From positions 1 through 64,000 of the forward strand of contig JAEWCL010000024.1 of assembly GCA_023390655.1 (NCBI GenBank): DNA of 64,000 nucleotides, given 5' to 3'. Source of the stretch: Bacillota bacterium (GTDB lineage Bacteria > Bacillota > Clostridia > Christensenellales > CAG-138). Made by a program: the position numbers and the translations under genes. The stretch's first letter is position 1, and the number at the start of each line of letters is the position of its first letter. A model generated the notes under the pieces. It had not been told where the DNA came from. It saw only the letters and a list, made by a program, of their open reading frames with translations, and ran no database searches. Shown piece by piece: positions 1 through 7,707 of the stretch.

Positions 1-90
1 CGTTGCGCCGGCAGGGCCGGTCGGGCCTGTTGCGCCAGTCGCACCCGTTGCGCCGGCAGGGCCGGTCGGGCCTGTTGCGCCAGTCGCACC
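1..90. repeat. 45-bp tandem repeat in collagen-like gene
   Basis: Bases 1-45 and 46-90 are near-identical copies (starting CGTTGCGCCGGCAGGG), and a diverged copy starts at 91. The period is 15 codons, five Gly-X-Y triplets, so unit gain or loss keeps the reading frame. Confidence 0.8.
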
Positions 91-918
91 CGTTGCGCCG
101 GCGGGGCCTTGCGGGCCGGTCGGGCCGGTTGCGCCAGTCGCGCCTGTTGCGCCGGCGGGGCCTTGCGGGCCGATCGGGCCTAGCGGACCAATCGGACCTT
201 GTACGCCCTGGGGACCCTGCGGGCCAATCGGGCCTTGTGCGCCCTGAGGACCCTGCGGGCCAATCGGGCCTTGTGCGCCCTGGGGACCCTGCGGGCCAAT
301 CGGGCCTTGTGCGCCGGCGGGGCCCTGCGGGCCGATCGGGCCTTGTGCGCCCTGGGGACCTTGCGGGCCAGCCGGGCCTTGTGCGCCCTGGGGACCAGCG
401 GGTCCCTGCGGGCCGGTTGCGCCTGTTGCGCCGGCAGGACCGGGAACACCTTGCGGGCCCTGGGGACCGGCAGGACCAGTGGCACCCGTTGCGCCTGTTG
501 CACCGGGAATACCCTGGGGGCCCTGCGGGCCGGGGACACCCTGCGGGCCTTGCGGGCCGGGGAACCCTTGCGGGCCCTGCGGGCCGGGGAACCCTTGCGG
601 GCCTTGCGGGCCGGGGAACCCTTGCGGGCCTTGCGGGCCGGGGAACCCTTGCGGGCCCTGGGGACCGGGGAACCCGCGCGGGCCAATCGGGCCCTGCGGG
701 CCAGGGAATCCACGCGGGCCGATCGGGCCCTGCGGGCCGGGGAACCCACGCGGGCCGCGCGGGCCTACGCAGCATCTGCAGCATCCACTGTTCCAATTCG
801 CGTTAGGGCCGCCATTCCAGCCGTTATTTGGGTTGCCGTTGCAGCCAATATTCTCGAAATTGTTTCCGTCGTTATTCCAGCCATTTCCGCATCGGTTATT
901 GCACATATTTCTATTCAT
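1..918 (-). CDS. Collagen-like Gly-X-Y repeat protein, C-terminus beyond window
   Basis: On the minus strand a frame open from ATG at 918 to the window edge encodes at least 306 residues. AAGGAGG lies 7 bases before the ATG. Residues 1-50 are Asn/Gly-rich and end in a GCCRCC cysteine cluster; from about residue 53 everything is Gly-X-Y (GPRGPRG, GFPGPQGPQ, GPTGPAGAT). Such proteins (the BclA family) form hair-like filaments on spore surfaces of Bacillus and Clostridium and are often O-glycosylated. The dpaAB genes, a glycosyltransferase and a sporulation-type promoter nearby fit that role, but the usual C-terminal trimerisation domain is outside the window. A cell-surface or phage-derived collagen is the alternative. 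The plus-strand frames through the same DNA are by-products of its repeats. Confidence 0.88.
   Translation of the reverse strand, partial: MNRNMCNNRCGNGWNNDGNNFENIGCNGNPNNGWNGGPNANWNSGCCRCCVGPRGPRGFPGPQGPIGPRGFPGPQGPIGPRGFPGPQGPQGFPGPQGPQGFPGPQGPQGFPGPQGPQGFPGPQGPQGVPGPQGPQGIPGATGATGATGPAGPQGPQGVPGPAGATGATGPQGPAGPQGAQGPAGPQGPQGAQGPIGPQGPAGAQGPIGPQGPQGAQGPIGPQGPQGAQGPIGPQGPQGVQGPIGPLGPIGPQGPAGATGATGATGPTGPQGPAGATGATGATGPTGPAGATGATGATGPTGPAGAT
559..666. repeat. 27-bp tandem repeat, four units, in collagen-like gene
   Basis: GGGGAACCC recurs at 559, 586, 613 and 640 with a period of exactly 27 bases, and a diverged unit starts at 667. Each unit encodes nine residues of the GFPGPQGPQ type. Units differ by single C/T changes, which suggests recent slippage-type expansion. 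Confidence 0.85.
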
Positions 919-1023
919 AAAGTTGCCTCCTTGTTGTGCTTTGCACGGCATAACGGCTGCATATCGCAGCCAGATACAGCAGGTGCTTCCGCTGTACCGC
1001 CGAATACATGCTATGGTTGTAGT

Positions 1024-1054
1024 ACCATATATATGTGTTCCCGAACCAGTGTGT
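1024..1054 (-). promoter_or_regulatory. Sporulation-type promoter candidate for the collagen-like gene
   Basis: The minus strand reads AC, 17 bases, then CATATATATGG. This resembles the sigma-K pattern (AC, about 16, CATAnnnTA) but is imperfect at the end of the -10. The block ACATATATATGGT recurs with AC at the same distance at 6349-6379, ahead of a Cys-rich DUF6385 gene. Confidence 0.4.
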
Positions 1055-1086
1055 GACGTATCACAGCATTTACGTTTCATTACAGC

Positions 1087-1112
1087 AAAAAAATTCCCCG
1101 CCGAAGGCGGGG
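1087..1112 (-). terminator. Intrinsic terminator of araM
   Basis: The stem is CCCCGCC (1096-1102) with GGCGGGG (1106-1112) and a 3-base loop. Read on the minus strand it is followed by AA and a T-run opposite 1087-1093, 34 bases after the araM stop. Confidence 0.85.
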
Positions 1113-1145
1113 CACAGACGCGCAATAGGAAAATGACCGGGCCGG

Positions 1146-2405
1146 TTATTCTTGAATGGAGAATCGCTTCATCATACGCAATAGCGTCAGGCGGTTCCTG
1201 ACATAAGGTGCCAGCTGCAGGCTAAGTTTCTCCACGGAAGGTGCAAGCCCGATATCGGAGAGCGTATGCCTGCATCCGCCCAAACGAAGGCTTTCGCGAA
1301 GCTTTTCCTCTACGGGCAGCGCTTCAATAATGTCCGCAATGGCACAAAGATGCGCCTCCAGCGTGCCGGAGTCGATTGCCTGCAATGGATCGGGCGCATT
1401 TTCCAATAGGATTCCCTGCAGCTTTTCCGGGTCCTCGAACGCTGTTTCGAGCAGCTTCCGCTCCAGCCCTTTGTACGGGCGCACCTGGCAGCGGCCCTCG
1501 CGTATGGCGCGGCCGACCGCCTGATAGTGCGGAAGCAGCAGCATCAGGCCAACGGACACCTTCTCCCCGTGCAGGGCGTCTAAATGCGGATTGATCACTT
1601 CCATCTCCCACAGGTGGGAAAGATGGTGTTCCGCACCCGATGCCGGACGCGAATTTCCCACCAGCTGCATGGCAAGCCCGGAAAGCAAAAGTCCATACAT
1701 GAGGCGCTCATACGCCTCCGCATCTGCGTTCTGTAAGCCGCCGAGTGCGCCTGCTGCCGCTTCCACGGCTTCGAGCGCCATATGCGAGATCCGCTCGCAG
1801 AAGAACTCGCCCGTCACAAGGTGGGCGATGCGCCAATCCGCAGTCGCCGTATATTTCCCCATCAAATCCGAAACGCCGGAAGCCGTCAGCCTGTATGGCG
1901 CATGGATCAATACGTCCGTATCCGCGATAACGGCCAAGGGCGCTGCGGAAGAAAAGCTTTTTTTGACCCCCTTCCACGTCATGGCGGCAACCGCGGAAAC
2001 AAATCCGTCCACACTCGCGGCAGTCGGTACGGAAATGAACGGAATCTGCCGTTCATATGCCGTATACCGCACGATATCGTGTATAGTACCCGCGCCTACC
2101 GCGAGGAGCACATCCACATTCTGCGGCAGGCACGCGTTCAACCGCTCTACCGCATGCTCATCCGCATGCAGGCCGCGTTCGGGCAGCACCACGGCTTCAC
2201 AGTCAAGCAGCCGCGTCACCGCGCCCGCCGCCGCAAGGTACGTGTTGCCATCGCACACCACAAGCGGCATTGTGTATCCATAGCGGGATACGATCTGCGG
2301 CAGCAGCATAAGCGCACCCCGTTCGAGCAGGACTTCTTTTGTAGAAAGTGTATGGGCCTGTCCGCAAAGGCAGCCGCCCTCCAAATGATGTATGGAAAGT
2401 TCCAT
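1146..2405 (-). CDS. araM: sn-glycerol-1-phosphate dehydrogenase (AraM/EgsA family)
   Basis: This 419-residue protein belongs to the iron-containing-alcohol-dehydrogenase-like superfamily. It makes G1P from dihydroxyacetone phosphate with NAD(P)H. The AraM signatures are clear: GAGTIHDIVRYTA (about 103-115), SVPTAASVDGF (about 124-134), and metal-ligand histidines in GAEHHLSHLWE and LHGEKVSVG. The start follows GGAGG. In Bacteria G1P feeds archaeal-type prenylglyceryl phosphates; no PcrB-like prenyltransferase is in the window, so the downstream product is unknown. It is a single gene ending in a strong terminator. Confidence 0.9.
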   Translation of the reverse strand: MELSIHHLEGGCLCGQAHTLSTKEVLLERGALMLLPQIVSRYGYTMPLVVCDGNTYLAAAGAVTRLLDCEAVVLPERGLHADEHAVERLNACLPQNVDVLLAVGAGTIHDIVRYTAYERQIPFISVPTAASVDGFVSAVAAMTWKGVKKSFSSAAPLAVIADTDVLIHAPYRLTASGVSDLMGKYTATADWRIAHLVTGEFFCERISHMALEAVEAAAGALGGLQNADAEAYERLMYGLLLSGLAMQLVGNSRPASGAEHHLSHLWEMEVINPHLDALHGEKVSVGLMLLLPHYQAVGRAIREGRCQVRPYKGLERKLLETAFEDPEKLQGILLENAPDPLQAIDSGTLEAHLCAIADIIEALPVEEKLRESLRLGGCRHTLSDIGLAPSVEKLSLQLAPYVRNRLTLLRMMKRFSIQE

Positions 2406-2501
2406 TGTTCCTCCGTGTCAATTTGCCTTTCCCCTGCCCGAGATGTATACTGGGTATCCTTCACCTGCAAAATAAGTTCAAAAGGAAGGGGGTGGGCTTT
2501 G

Positions 2502-2783
2502 ATGCGCATCGCCGTCATGGAGCTTCATCTGCACGCAAACTGGGTGCACAGCCTCAAGGAAAAACGCGCCGAGGTCAAAAGCCTCTGCGCAAAACTCAAA
2601 AATAAATTCAACGTATCCGTTGCAGAAATTGCACAACAGGATACACACCAGATCATTGTGCTTGGGATTGCCGCAATCGCTGCCGACAGCATGCAGGCGG
2701 ACAGCATCCTCTCGCATGTGCTTTCCTTTGTGGAAACCAATACGGAGGCGCAACTCACCCGGGTGGAACAAACCCTTTATTGA
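2502..2783 (+). CDS. DUF503 (YlxP-like) protein
   Basis: This small 93-residue protein begins MRIAVMELHLHANWVHSLKE, the typical DUF503 start. The family has a ferredoxin-like fold and is often found near rbfA/infB; its function is not established. The ATG at 2502 was chosen because AAGGAAGGGGG precedes it and the family's N-terminus begins there, although the frame is open much further upstream. Here it is isolated between two minus-strand genes. Confidence 0.82.
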   Translation: MRIAVMELHLHANWVHSLKEKRAEVKSLCAKLKNKFNVSVAEIAQQDTHQIIVLGIAAIAADSMQADSILSHVLSFVETNTEAQLTRVEQTLY

Positions 2784-2786
2784 CGG

Positions 2787-3122
2787 TTACAGAAATTCCT
2801 TCCGCGCAGGCAGGAAATTTTCCACCACAACGGTTTCCTCCAGGCAGCGCACGCCGTGCGGCTCATTGGAAAGAAATACGTAGCTGTCCCCGGGCGCAGC
2901 AAGATAGCTGCTGCCATCCGCGCGCAAGAATTCCAGCTTGCCGGACAGTACATACCCGTTCTGCACCGCGGCATGCGCATGCAGGGGGATGTCCGCGCCC
3001 TTTTCGAGCGTGAAACGGCACATCATGACTTCCTCGGAATAAGAAAGCACTTGGCGCATCACCCCCGGGCACTGCTGCACCGCATCCACCTCTTGGGCGC
3101 TGACAAACGTTCTGTTTTCCAT
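2787..3122 (-). CDS. Small cupin-domain protein
   Basis: This 111-residue single-domain cupin has the first cupin motif around HAHAAVQNGYVLSGKLE and the second around GDSYVFLSNEPHGV. Two histidines of motif 1 and one of motif 2 could bind metal. The start at 3122 (MENRTF) has GGAGG 7 bases upstream; a longer in-frame start at 3164 lacks a comparable site. Single-domain cupins range from sugar isomerases to small-molecule sensors, so no substrate is assigned. It ends 3 bases from the convergent DUF503 gene. Confidence 0.78.
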   Translation of the reverse strand: MENRTFVSAQEVDAVQQCPGVMRQVLSYSEEVMMCRFTLEKGADIPLHAHAAVQNGYVLSGKLEFLRADGSSYLAAPGDSYVFLSNEPHGVRCLEETVVVENFLPARKEFL

Positions 3123-3202
3123 GCGTACGCCTCCATCAGTCTCACTTAGGCCTATTATACGCATATATTCAGAAAGTACAAATCCTTTTTGTAGAATTGG
3201 GA

Positions 3203-5035
3203 TCAGCGCACAGTCCGATATAAGATCCCTGCCCCCGCAGCGTCAATGTGATCCAGTTCCCGGATGTTGCGCAGCACATGCTCTTTGGCGAGCGCCGGGT
3301 ACCCGTTTTCTTCAAAAACCGAAGCCAGGCGCAGCAGCACATGCTTTGCGTCCACATAATTGAGGCTCGGCAGCAACCTGTCAAAGCAGGAAAACGCCTT
3401 TGCTTTGAGCATGCAGTCAAGCACCTCCATAAACCAGGTAAGTTCGGCTTCACCCCCGTTTTCAAATTTGGGGTCTTCCGGACGTTCTCCGCGAAAAACC
3501 GCAAGCATCAGTTTTGCAGCGCCGATTGCATGCGGATCGCCGCATACCTCTATTACAGAAAGCGCTTCTTCGGGCGCATCCTCTTGCTGTCCACGTTCTT
3601 CCTCCTCCATCAAATGGAGCGCGAGCAGAAGCCGCCCGCCCGCTGCGGGCACGCCGCGCAGGACCCGCCCGTTTCCTTCCGGAACCATCGCGGCGCTTTT
3701 TAAGAGGGGGCGCGCCTGTTCATGCATATCTAAAAACAGCAACGCCTTGCCGCGCAGGTAAGCGATCTCCTCCGCATGGCCGTCCGGGTCTATGGTTGCA
3801 ATTGCTGATAGCGCTTCCTCATAATACCCCTCCATCGCCAGCACATCCGCCCCCACCAGCGCATTGGGCGTATAGGCGGGATCGGCAAAAAAAGCAAACA
3901 GTTTTTCCTTGACCTCTTTTCCGCCGGGGTACAGATATCGGAACGCCTTGCCCAGGCGGTACAGCGCCGTATACAGCTGCGATTTGAAGGAAAGCGCCTG
4001 CGTATAATATTTTGCAGCGCGCGCATAATCGTTTAATTCCAAATACAGTTCTCCCAGCGCAAACGCCGCGCGGTATGTGCCGCATCCCGGCAATAGTTCG
4101 AGCGTGGGCGGGGGCGCGCCCATAGAAAGGCAGGCCTCCAGGCTGTCTATCGCAAGCGTAAAGCGGCCGAGGTTTTTATAGATATCCGCGCGTACAAATA
4201 CAAAATCCGTGCAGCGCGGATAGGTAAGAATTCCTTCCTGTATGAGCCGCAGCGCCCTTTCCTGCTGACCCAATGCGGAACAGCAGTTGACCATACGCAA
4301 AAACAGATGCGGTGCAAACGCAATGCGGCGGTTGTTGAGCTTTGTAAGCGCTTCTTCATAGTAGGCAAGCGCCTTTTGATAATCTTTGAGGGAGAGGTAT
4401 TCGTTCCCCATATTGAAAAGAGTGAACGGCTCGTCGGGATCCAGCGCAAGCTGTTTTTCCAGCAGCGGCATATTGCGCCCGCGTTTGTCCTTGCGCTTGA
4501 CCACATCATCCAGGTATCCAAAATGATGGACCGTCACTTCAAGCACGGTAAACCGTGATGAAACGTCCGCTCCGCCTTCAAACGAAATCTGTTCATGGAT
4601 TGCGCCGTGGTAGCGGTATTGCCCGTTATTGCGCAAAAGGCGCAGCGCATTGTGCATGCTGTATTGGTCGGGCGCATACTTGCCCGTATAATTGCGCACA
4701 CGCAGATGCGCGCCGTCAAGCGTTGTGGTGTTGATAAAATCAATGAGCGCTTTATGGTCTTGCTGTTCGAGCGCTTCATCCGCGTCAAGCAGCAGCAGCC
4801 ATTCGCTTTGTGCTTTGGACATGGCATAATTGCGTGCAAGCGCAAAGCTGTCCTGCCACGCATATGCATATACCTTTGCGCCCAGTTCCTTTGCAAGCGC
4901 CACCGTTCCATCCGTGGAGCCGGTATCCACAATGACGATTTCATCAACAATTTCCCGTACGCTGTCAATGCATTTTTTGAGAAACGTCTCTTCATCCTTT
5001 GTGATCATGCATAAGCAAACCGTCGCGTGTTCCAT
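3203..5035 (-). CDS. Family 2 glycosyltransferase with TPR repeats
   Basis: In this 610-residue protein, residues 1-230 are a GT-A glycosyltransferase: CMITKDEE at the start, IVDTGSTDGT around 35-44 and a metal-binding DAD at 84-86. The remainder is TPR-like helical repeats, for example FTLFNMGNEYLSLKDYQKAL. This GT2-plus-TPR architecture is widespread in Clostridia and Bacilli and includes peptide and protein glycosyltransferases. Lying between a collagen-like gene and DUF6385 genes, it could glycosylate a spore-surface protein; that role is inferred from position. The start follows AAAGGAGC. Confidence 0.85.
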   Translation of the reverse strand: MEHATVCLCMITKDEETFLKKCIDSVREIVDEIVIVDTGSTDGTVALAKELGAKVYAYAWQDSFALARNYAMSKAQSEWLLLLDADEALEQQDHKALIDFINTTTLDGAHLRVRNYTGKYAPDQYSMHNALRLLRNNGQYRYHGAIHEQISFEGGADVSSRFTVLEVTVHHFGYLDDVVKRKDKRGRNMPLLEKQLALDPDEPFTLFNMGNEYLSLKDYQKALAYYEEALTKLNNRRIAFAPHLFLRMVNCCSALGQQERALRLIQEGILTYPRCTDFVFVRADIYKNLGRFTLAIDSLEACLSMGAPPPTLELLPGCGTYRAAFALGELYLELNDYARAAKYYTQALSFKSQLYTALYRLGKAFRYLYPGGKEVKEKLFAFFADPAYTPNALVGADVLAMEGYYEEALSAIATIDPDGHAEEIAYLRGKALLFLDMHEQARPLLKSAAMVPEGNGRVLRGVPAAGGRLLLALHLMEEEERGQQEDAPEEALSVIEVCGDPHAIGAAKLMLAVFRGERPEDPKFENGGEAELTWFMEVLDCMLKAKAFSCFDRLLPSLNYVDAKHVLLRLASVFEENGYPALAKEHVLRNIRELDHIDAAGAGILYRTVR

Positions 5036-5051
5036 ATCTGCTCCTTTGTTA

Positions 5052-5079
5052 CCGCCCGGAACTTCCGGGCGGCTTTTTT
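5052..5079 (+). terminator. Strong hairpin with T-run, pointing away from any gene
   Basis: CCGCCCGG (5052-5059) pairs with CCGGGCGG (5065-5072) and is followed by a T-run at 5074-5079 on the plus strand. Both flanking genes are on the minus strand, so it could stop antisense transcription from the glycosyltransferase gene, or fold in the leader of that gene. Confidence 0.6.
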
Positions 5080-5111
5080 ATATTTCGAGCAACTGACGAA
5101 AAAATAGCGCT

Positions 5112-5825
5112 CTACATCTGTCCTGTATAGTACGCCGCAAACGTTGCGGCTGCGCTTGCCTCATACAGCAGGCGCGCATATCTCCCATACTTGCTGATGG
5201 CAATGATCAGCTTTGCGCCTACGGTCACCGGCAGCTCGTCGTTATCCACATCAAATGCGTACAGCCCATCGTCCGTGGTGGGGCTTACCTGAAGGGAAAT
5301 GGTAAATGCGTTTGCCCCATTGTTGTATACAAAGAACGATCCTGTCGTGATTTCAGAGATATCGGTATTGTTGAACACAAGACCCGTCCCGGTCACGCTA
5401 TTGAGCGTTGCATTCGTCTCCGCAATGGCATGGCCCGCAATCGTGATGCTGCCGTTTACGGTAAGGGAGGTATTGGTGATTTCTACCTCGCCCGAAACCG
5501 TCAGCGTCGTGTTTGTAATTTCCACCTCACCGTTTACGGTCAGCGTGGCATTCGTGATCTCCACATCGCCATTGACCGTCAGGGACGCGTTTGTGATGGC
5601 AACGGAGTTCGTACCCGTCAGCGTTACTTCGCCGTTTACCGTCAGCGTCGTGTTTGTGATTTCCACTTCACCGTTTACGGTGAGTGTCGTATTGGTAATT
5701 TCTACATCGCCGGTTACGGTAATTGCATTGTTCGTAATCTCAAGTGAACCGTTTACAGTGACAGAGGTGTTTTCCACCAGTGTGCGCAATTGGTTGGATA
5801 CTGTATTGAATACCAGATTGTTCAT
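5112..5825 (-). CDS. DUF6385-type protein with 13-residue beta repeats
   Basis: This 237-residue protein has an N-terminus MNNLVFNT shared with the genes at 6466 and 7057. Residues about 20-135 form roughly nine copies of a 13-residue unit of the type VEITNTTLTVNGE, predicting a stacked beta structure. The last 90 residues form the shared domain, with YGRYARLLYEA and a terminal AAYYTGQM. I recognise this as DUF6385-like; its function is unknown. No signal peptide is seen. Clustering with dpaAB and the collagen-like gene suggests a spore coat or exosporium component. The start has AAAGGGG upstream. Confidence 0.72.
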   Translation of the reverse strand: MNNLVFNTVSNQLRTLVENTSVTVNGSLEITNNAITVTGDVEITNTTLTVNGEVEITNTTLTVNGEVTLTGTNSVAITNASLTVNGDVEITNATLTVNGEVEITNTTLTVSGEVEITNTSLTVNGSITIAGHAIAETNATLNSVTGTGLVFNNTDISEITTGSFFVYNNGANAFTISLQVSPTTDDGLYAFDVDNDELPVTVGAKLIIAISKYGRYARLLYEASAAATFAAYYTGQM

Positions 5826-5905
5826 GACTTAACCCCTTTCGTTTCTATAACGGCTGAACCCGTAGCCGCCCTTACACCTCATCCGATGTATGCGATATAT
5901 CGCTC

Positions 5906-6283
5906 TCATTCATTCTGCATTTGTACAAATATATTTGCGCTCCCCCGCGGCGCGCTCCATGCGGCCACGCGGAAATATCGGGAAAATAAAAACGGCGTAA
6001 CGGCCCCCATTTCCCCGGGCTGTACTTCCAGCCGCTGCGGATCTTCCATAAAAACAGCGCCGTCCGGTCCGACCTCCAGATAGGCTGTAAGTGGGTTTTG
6101 CCCCGTATTTTGGACAAATACCGTAATCGTCTTTGCGTCCTGCACGCAGATCGGCCCGAAATAACGGACGGTTTCCGAAAGCGGCATCCTGCCCGCCTGT
6201 TCCCGGAACCCTGCGCGCCGTACTGCCTGTTGCGGGCATCCGCCGCCTATACGGCACATGCAGCATCTCCTGCAGCAATTCAT
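5906..6283 (-). CDS. Cys-rich short DUF6385-like protein
   Basis: The protein has 125 residues. The ATG at 6283 has GAGGTGA 7 bases upstream, giving the N-terminus MNCCRRCCMCRIGGGCP. The rest aligns by eye with the C-terminal domain of its three neighbours (VQNTGQNPLTAYLEVGP, FSRYFRVAAWS). The Cys-rich start resembles the GCCRCC cluster in the collagen-like protein, hinting at disulfide or metal cross-linking on the spore surface. It shares a promoter-like element with that gene. Function unknown. Confidence 0.65.
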   Translation of the reverse strand: MNCCRRCCMCRIGGGCPQQAVRRAGFREQAGRMPLSETVRYFGPICVQDAKTITVFVQNTGQNPLTAYLEVGPDGAVFMEDPQRLEVQPGEMGAVTPFLFSRYFRVAAWSAPRGSANIFVQMQNE

Positions 6284-6348
6284 CCCTGCGTCACCTCGCT
6301 TTTCAAAAGAGCGGCCAATATGGCTGCAACAAAAGCGCTCCCTTTGCA

Positions 6349-6379
6349 ACCATATATATGTCTGTTTGCGCATATGTGT
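6349..6379 (-). promoter_or_regulatory. Sporulation-type promoter candidate for the Cys-rich gene
   Basis: The minus strand reads AC, 17 bases, CATATATATGGT: the same 13-mer and spacing as at 1024-1054. The recurrence at two spore-surface-type genes supports shared control by a mother-cell sigma factor or partner regulator. Confidence 0.42.
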
Positions 6380-6413
6380 TCGTATACACACCTCACATCA
6401 GCGCCGCATCCTG

Positions 6414-6421
6414 CATACAAT
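6414..6421 (+). promoter_or_regulatory. Possible sigma-E type -10 box
   Basis: CATACAAT matches the sigma-E -10 consensus exactly and lies 44 bases before the ATG at 6466. No convincing -35 is visible, so this is tentative. Confidence 0.25.
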
Positions 6422-6465
6422 GCAACAAAGCGGCCAAATGCGCCGTATAGGGACAGGGGCGTCAT

Positions 6466-7035
6466 ATGAACTCATTGATTTTTGATCATGCACCGTTGCT
6501 GCATGCGTTGTTCTTTGCGGTCCGGCCGTCTGCATCCGAAGCGCCCGTTGCCGTAAATGCGGCGGGCCAGTTAAAGCTCGTGCTAGACGGTACGCAAACA
6601 ATCGGAGCTTCTTCGCTTGATATCAGGAATCTCACCGCAGCACAAGACGCCGCCGGGATTACGGCGGCTGATTTTGACATACGAAATTTGAGCGGCGGCA
6701 CGGACGGCGTCACGCAATATCAAAATGGGTATTATGTGACCTCCGCTGCCGTATCTTTGCTGCTTGGCGGAACAACGGTACTCACGGTGGATACCGCCGC
6801 CTATGCGCGCAGCGCGTTTTTGGTACGGGCCGATTCGATTTCGCTTCTGACCGCAGCAAGCCTGCAGCTTGCGCCTGTGAACAACGCAAGCTACTTTGTG
6901 ACCGACTCCACGCAATCCAATCTGCTGCTGGGAGGGACCTATCTGTTTGTACCGAGCGTTTCCATCCGGTATATGCGGATTTTTGCAACAGGCGTGGGTT
7001 CCCAGCTCACAGCGTACTATGTGGGCCAAATTTAA
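6466..7035 (+). CDS. DUF6385-type protein
   Basis: This 189-residue protein begins MNSLIFDHAP. Its middle carries two ASSLDIRNL / ADFDIRNL repeats shared with the next gene. The C-terminal domain ends SIRYMRIFATG and TAYYVGQI, like the neighbouring paralogues. It has no signal peptide or membrane segment. It starts a plus-strand set that runs on to the paralogue at 7057 after 21 bases and then to dpaA. Probably a structural protein of the spore surface, by context only. Confidence 0.7.
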   Translation: MNSLIFDHAPLLHALFFAVRPSASEAPVAVNAAGQLKLVLDGTQTIGASSLDIRNLTAAQDAAGITAADFDIRNLSGGTDGVTQYQNGYYVTSAAVSLLLGGTTVLTVDTAAYARSAFLVRADSISLLTAASLQLAPVNNASYFVTDSTQSNLLLGGTYLFVPSVSIRYMRIFATGVGSQLTAYYVGQI

Positions 7036-7056
7036 CGCAAGAACAGGAGAACCGCC

Positions 7057-7632
7057 ATGAATAACCTGGTGTTCAACAACCAAGCGGGCCGCCTGAAAAC
7101 CGCAATTTACGGGCAATACGCACAAGATTCCGTCGCCATTGCGGCCGATGCCGACGGGAATTTCGTATTTTCCCCGGAAAGCCTGATTACCGTCACCGCC
7201 TCCAATCTCGATATCCGCAGCTTAACAAGCGCGCGGGATACCGTAAATGTCACGGCGGTGGATTTTGATATCCGAAATTTGAATGGCACGCAGGATTCCA
7301 TTGCCATCAGCGCAAAAGGGTTTATAGAAACGCAGGTAACGCAGACAATCGCCGCCAACACCACGTCGTACCTGCTTACGCGCGACATTGGGGCATATTC
7401 GCAAAACAGCTACTTCCTGCGTAACACCAACGCTACGGGGGCCATTACCGTCACGCTGCAAATCGGCCCTTTGGACGACGCGAACTATTATGTTTCCTCC
7501 ACCGCCACAAGCGTCGCTGCGAGCGGCAACTATCTGACGGCTGTCGCAACGCTCATGCGCTATGCGCGGCTCCGGGTGGATACCGGAGGCACGGCCATCG
7601 GCATTGTGGCCTATTATAACGGGCGCGCATAG
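7057..7632 (+). CDS. DUF6385-type protein
   Basis: This 191-residue paralogue of the gene just upstream begins MNNLVFNNQAGRLKTAIYG. It has two LDIRSL / FDIRNL repeats and the C-terminal domain with LMRYARLRVD and a terminal VAYYNGRA. CAGGAG precedes the ATG. It is probably co-transcribed with the 6466 gene. Four related proteins within 2.5 kb indicate local duplication. Confidence 0.7.
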   Translation: MNNLVFNNQAGRLKTAIYGQYAQDSVAIAADADGNFVFSPESLITVTASNLDIRSLTSARDTVNVTAVDFDIRNLNGTQDSIAISAKGFIETQVTQTIAANTTSYLLTRDIGAYSQNSYFLRNTNATGAITVTLQIGPLDDANYYVSSTATSVAASGNYLTAVATLMRYARLRVDTGGTAIGIVAYYNGRA

Positions 7633-7647
7633 ATGAACCATGTTGTC

Positions 7648-7674
7648 ACCAAACGGCGGCCCGAACATATTTTA
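7648..7674 (+). promoter_or_regulatory. Sigma-K-like promoter of dpaA
   Basis: AC at 7648, a 16-base spacer and CATATTTTA at 7666-7674 match the sigma-K pattern AC-N16-CATAnnnTA, 34 bases before the dpaA ATG. In Bacillus the dipicolinate synthase operon is transcribed by sigma-K, which agrees. Confidence 0.55.
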
Positions 7675-7707
7675 TAACTATCAGCGCCAGGTTGGGAGGG
7701 GCAGGGT

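Noticed and set aside
1..750. Regular direct repeats suggesting a CRISPR array.
   Set aside because: Units are contiguous, codon-phased multiples of nine with no unique spacers; they encode collagen triplets.
3..1201. Several long plus-strand and other-frame reading frames across the first kilobase.
   Set aside because: They are out-of-frame images of GC-rich Gly-X-Y codons; only the minus-strand frame from 918 has a ribosome binding site and a sensible N-terminus.
5299..5832. Plus-strand 177-residue frame opposite the DUF6385 repeat gene.
   Set aside because: It mirrors the 39-bp coding repeats of the minus-strand gene and has no ribosome binding site.
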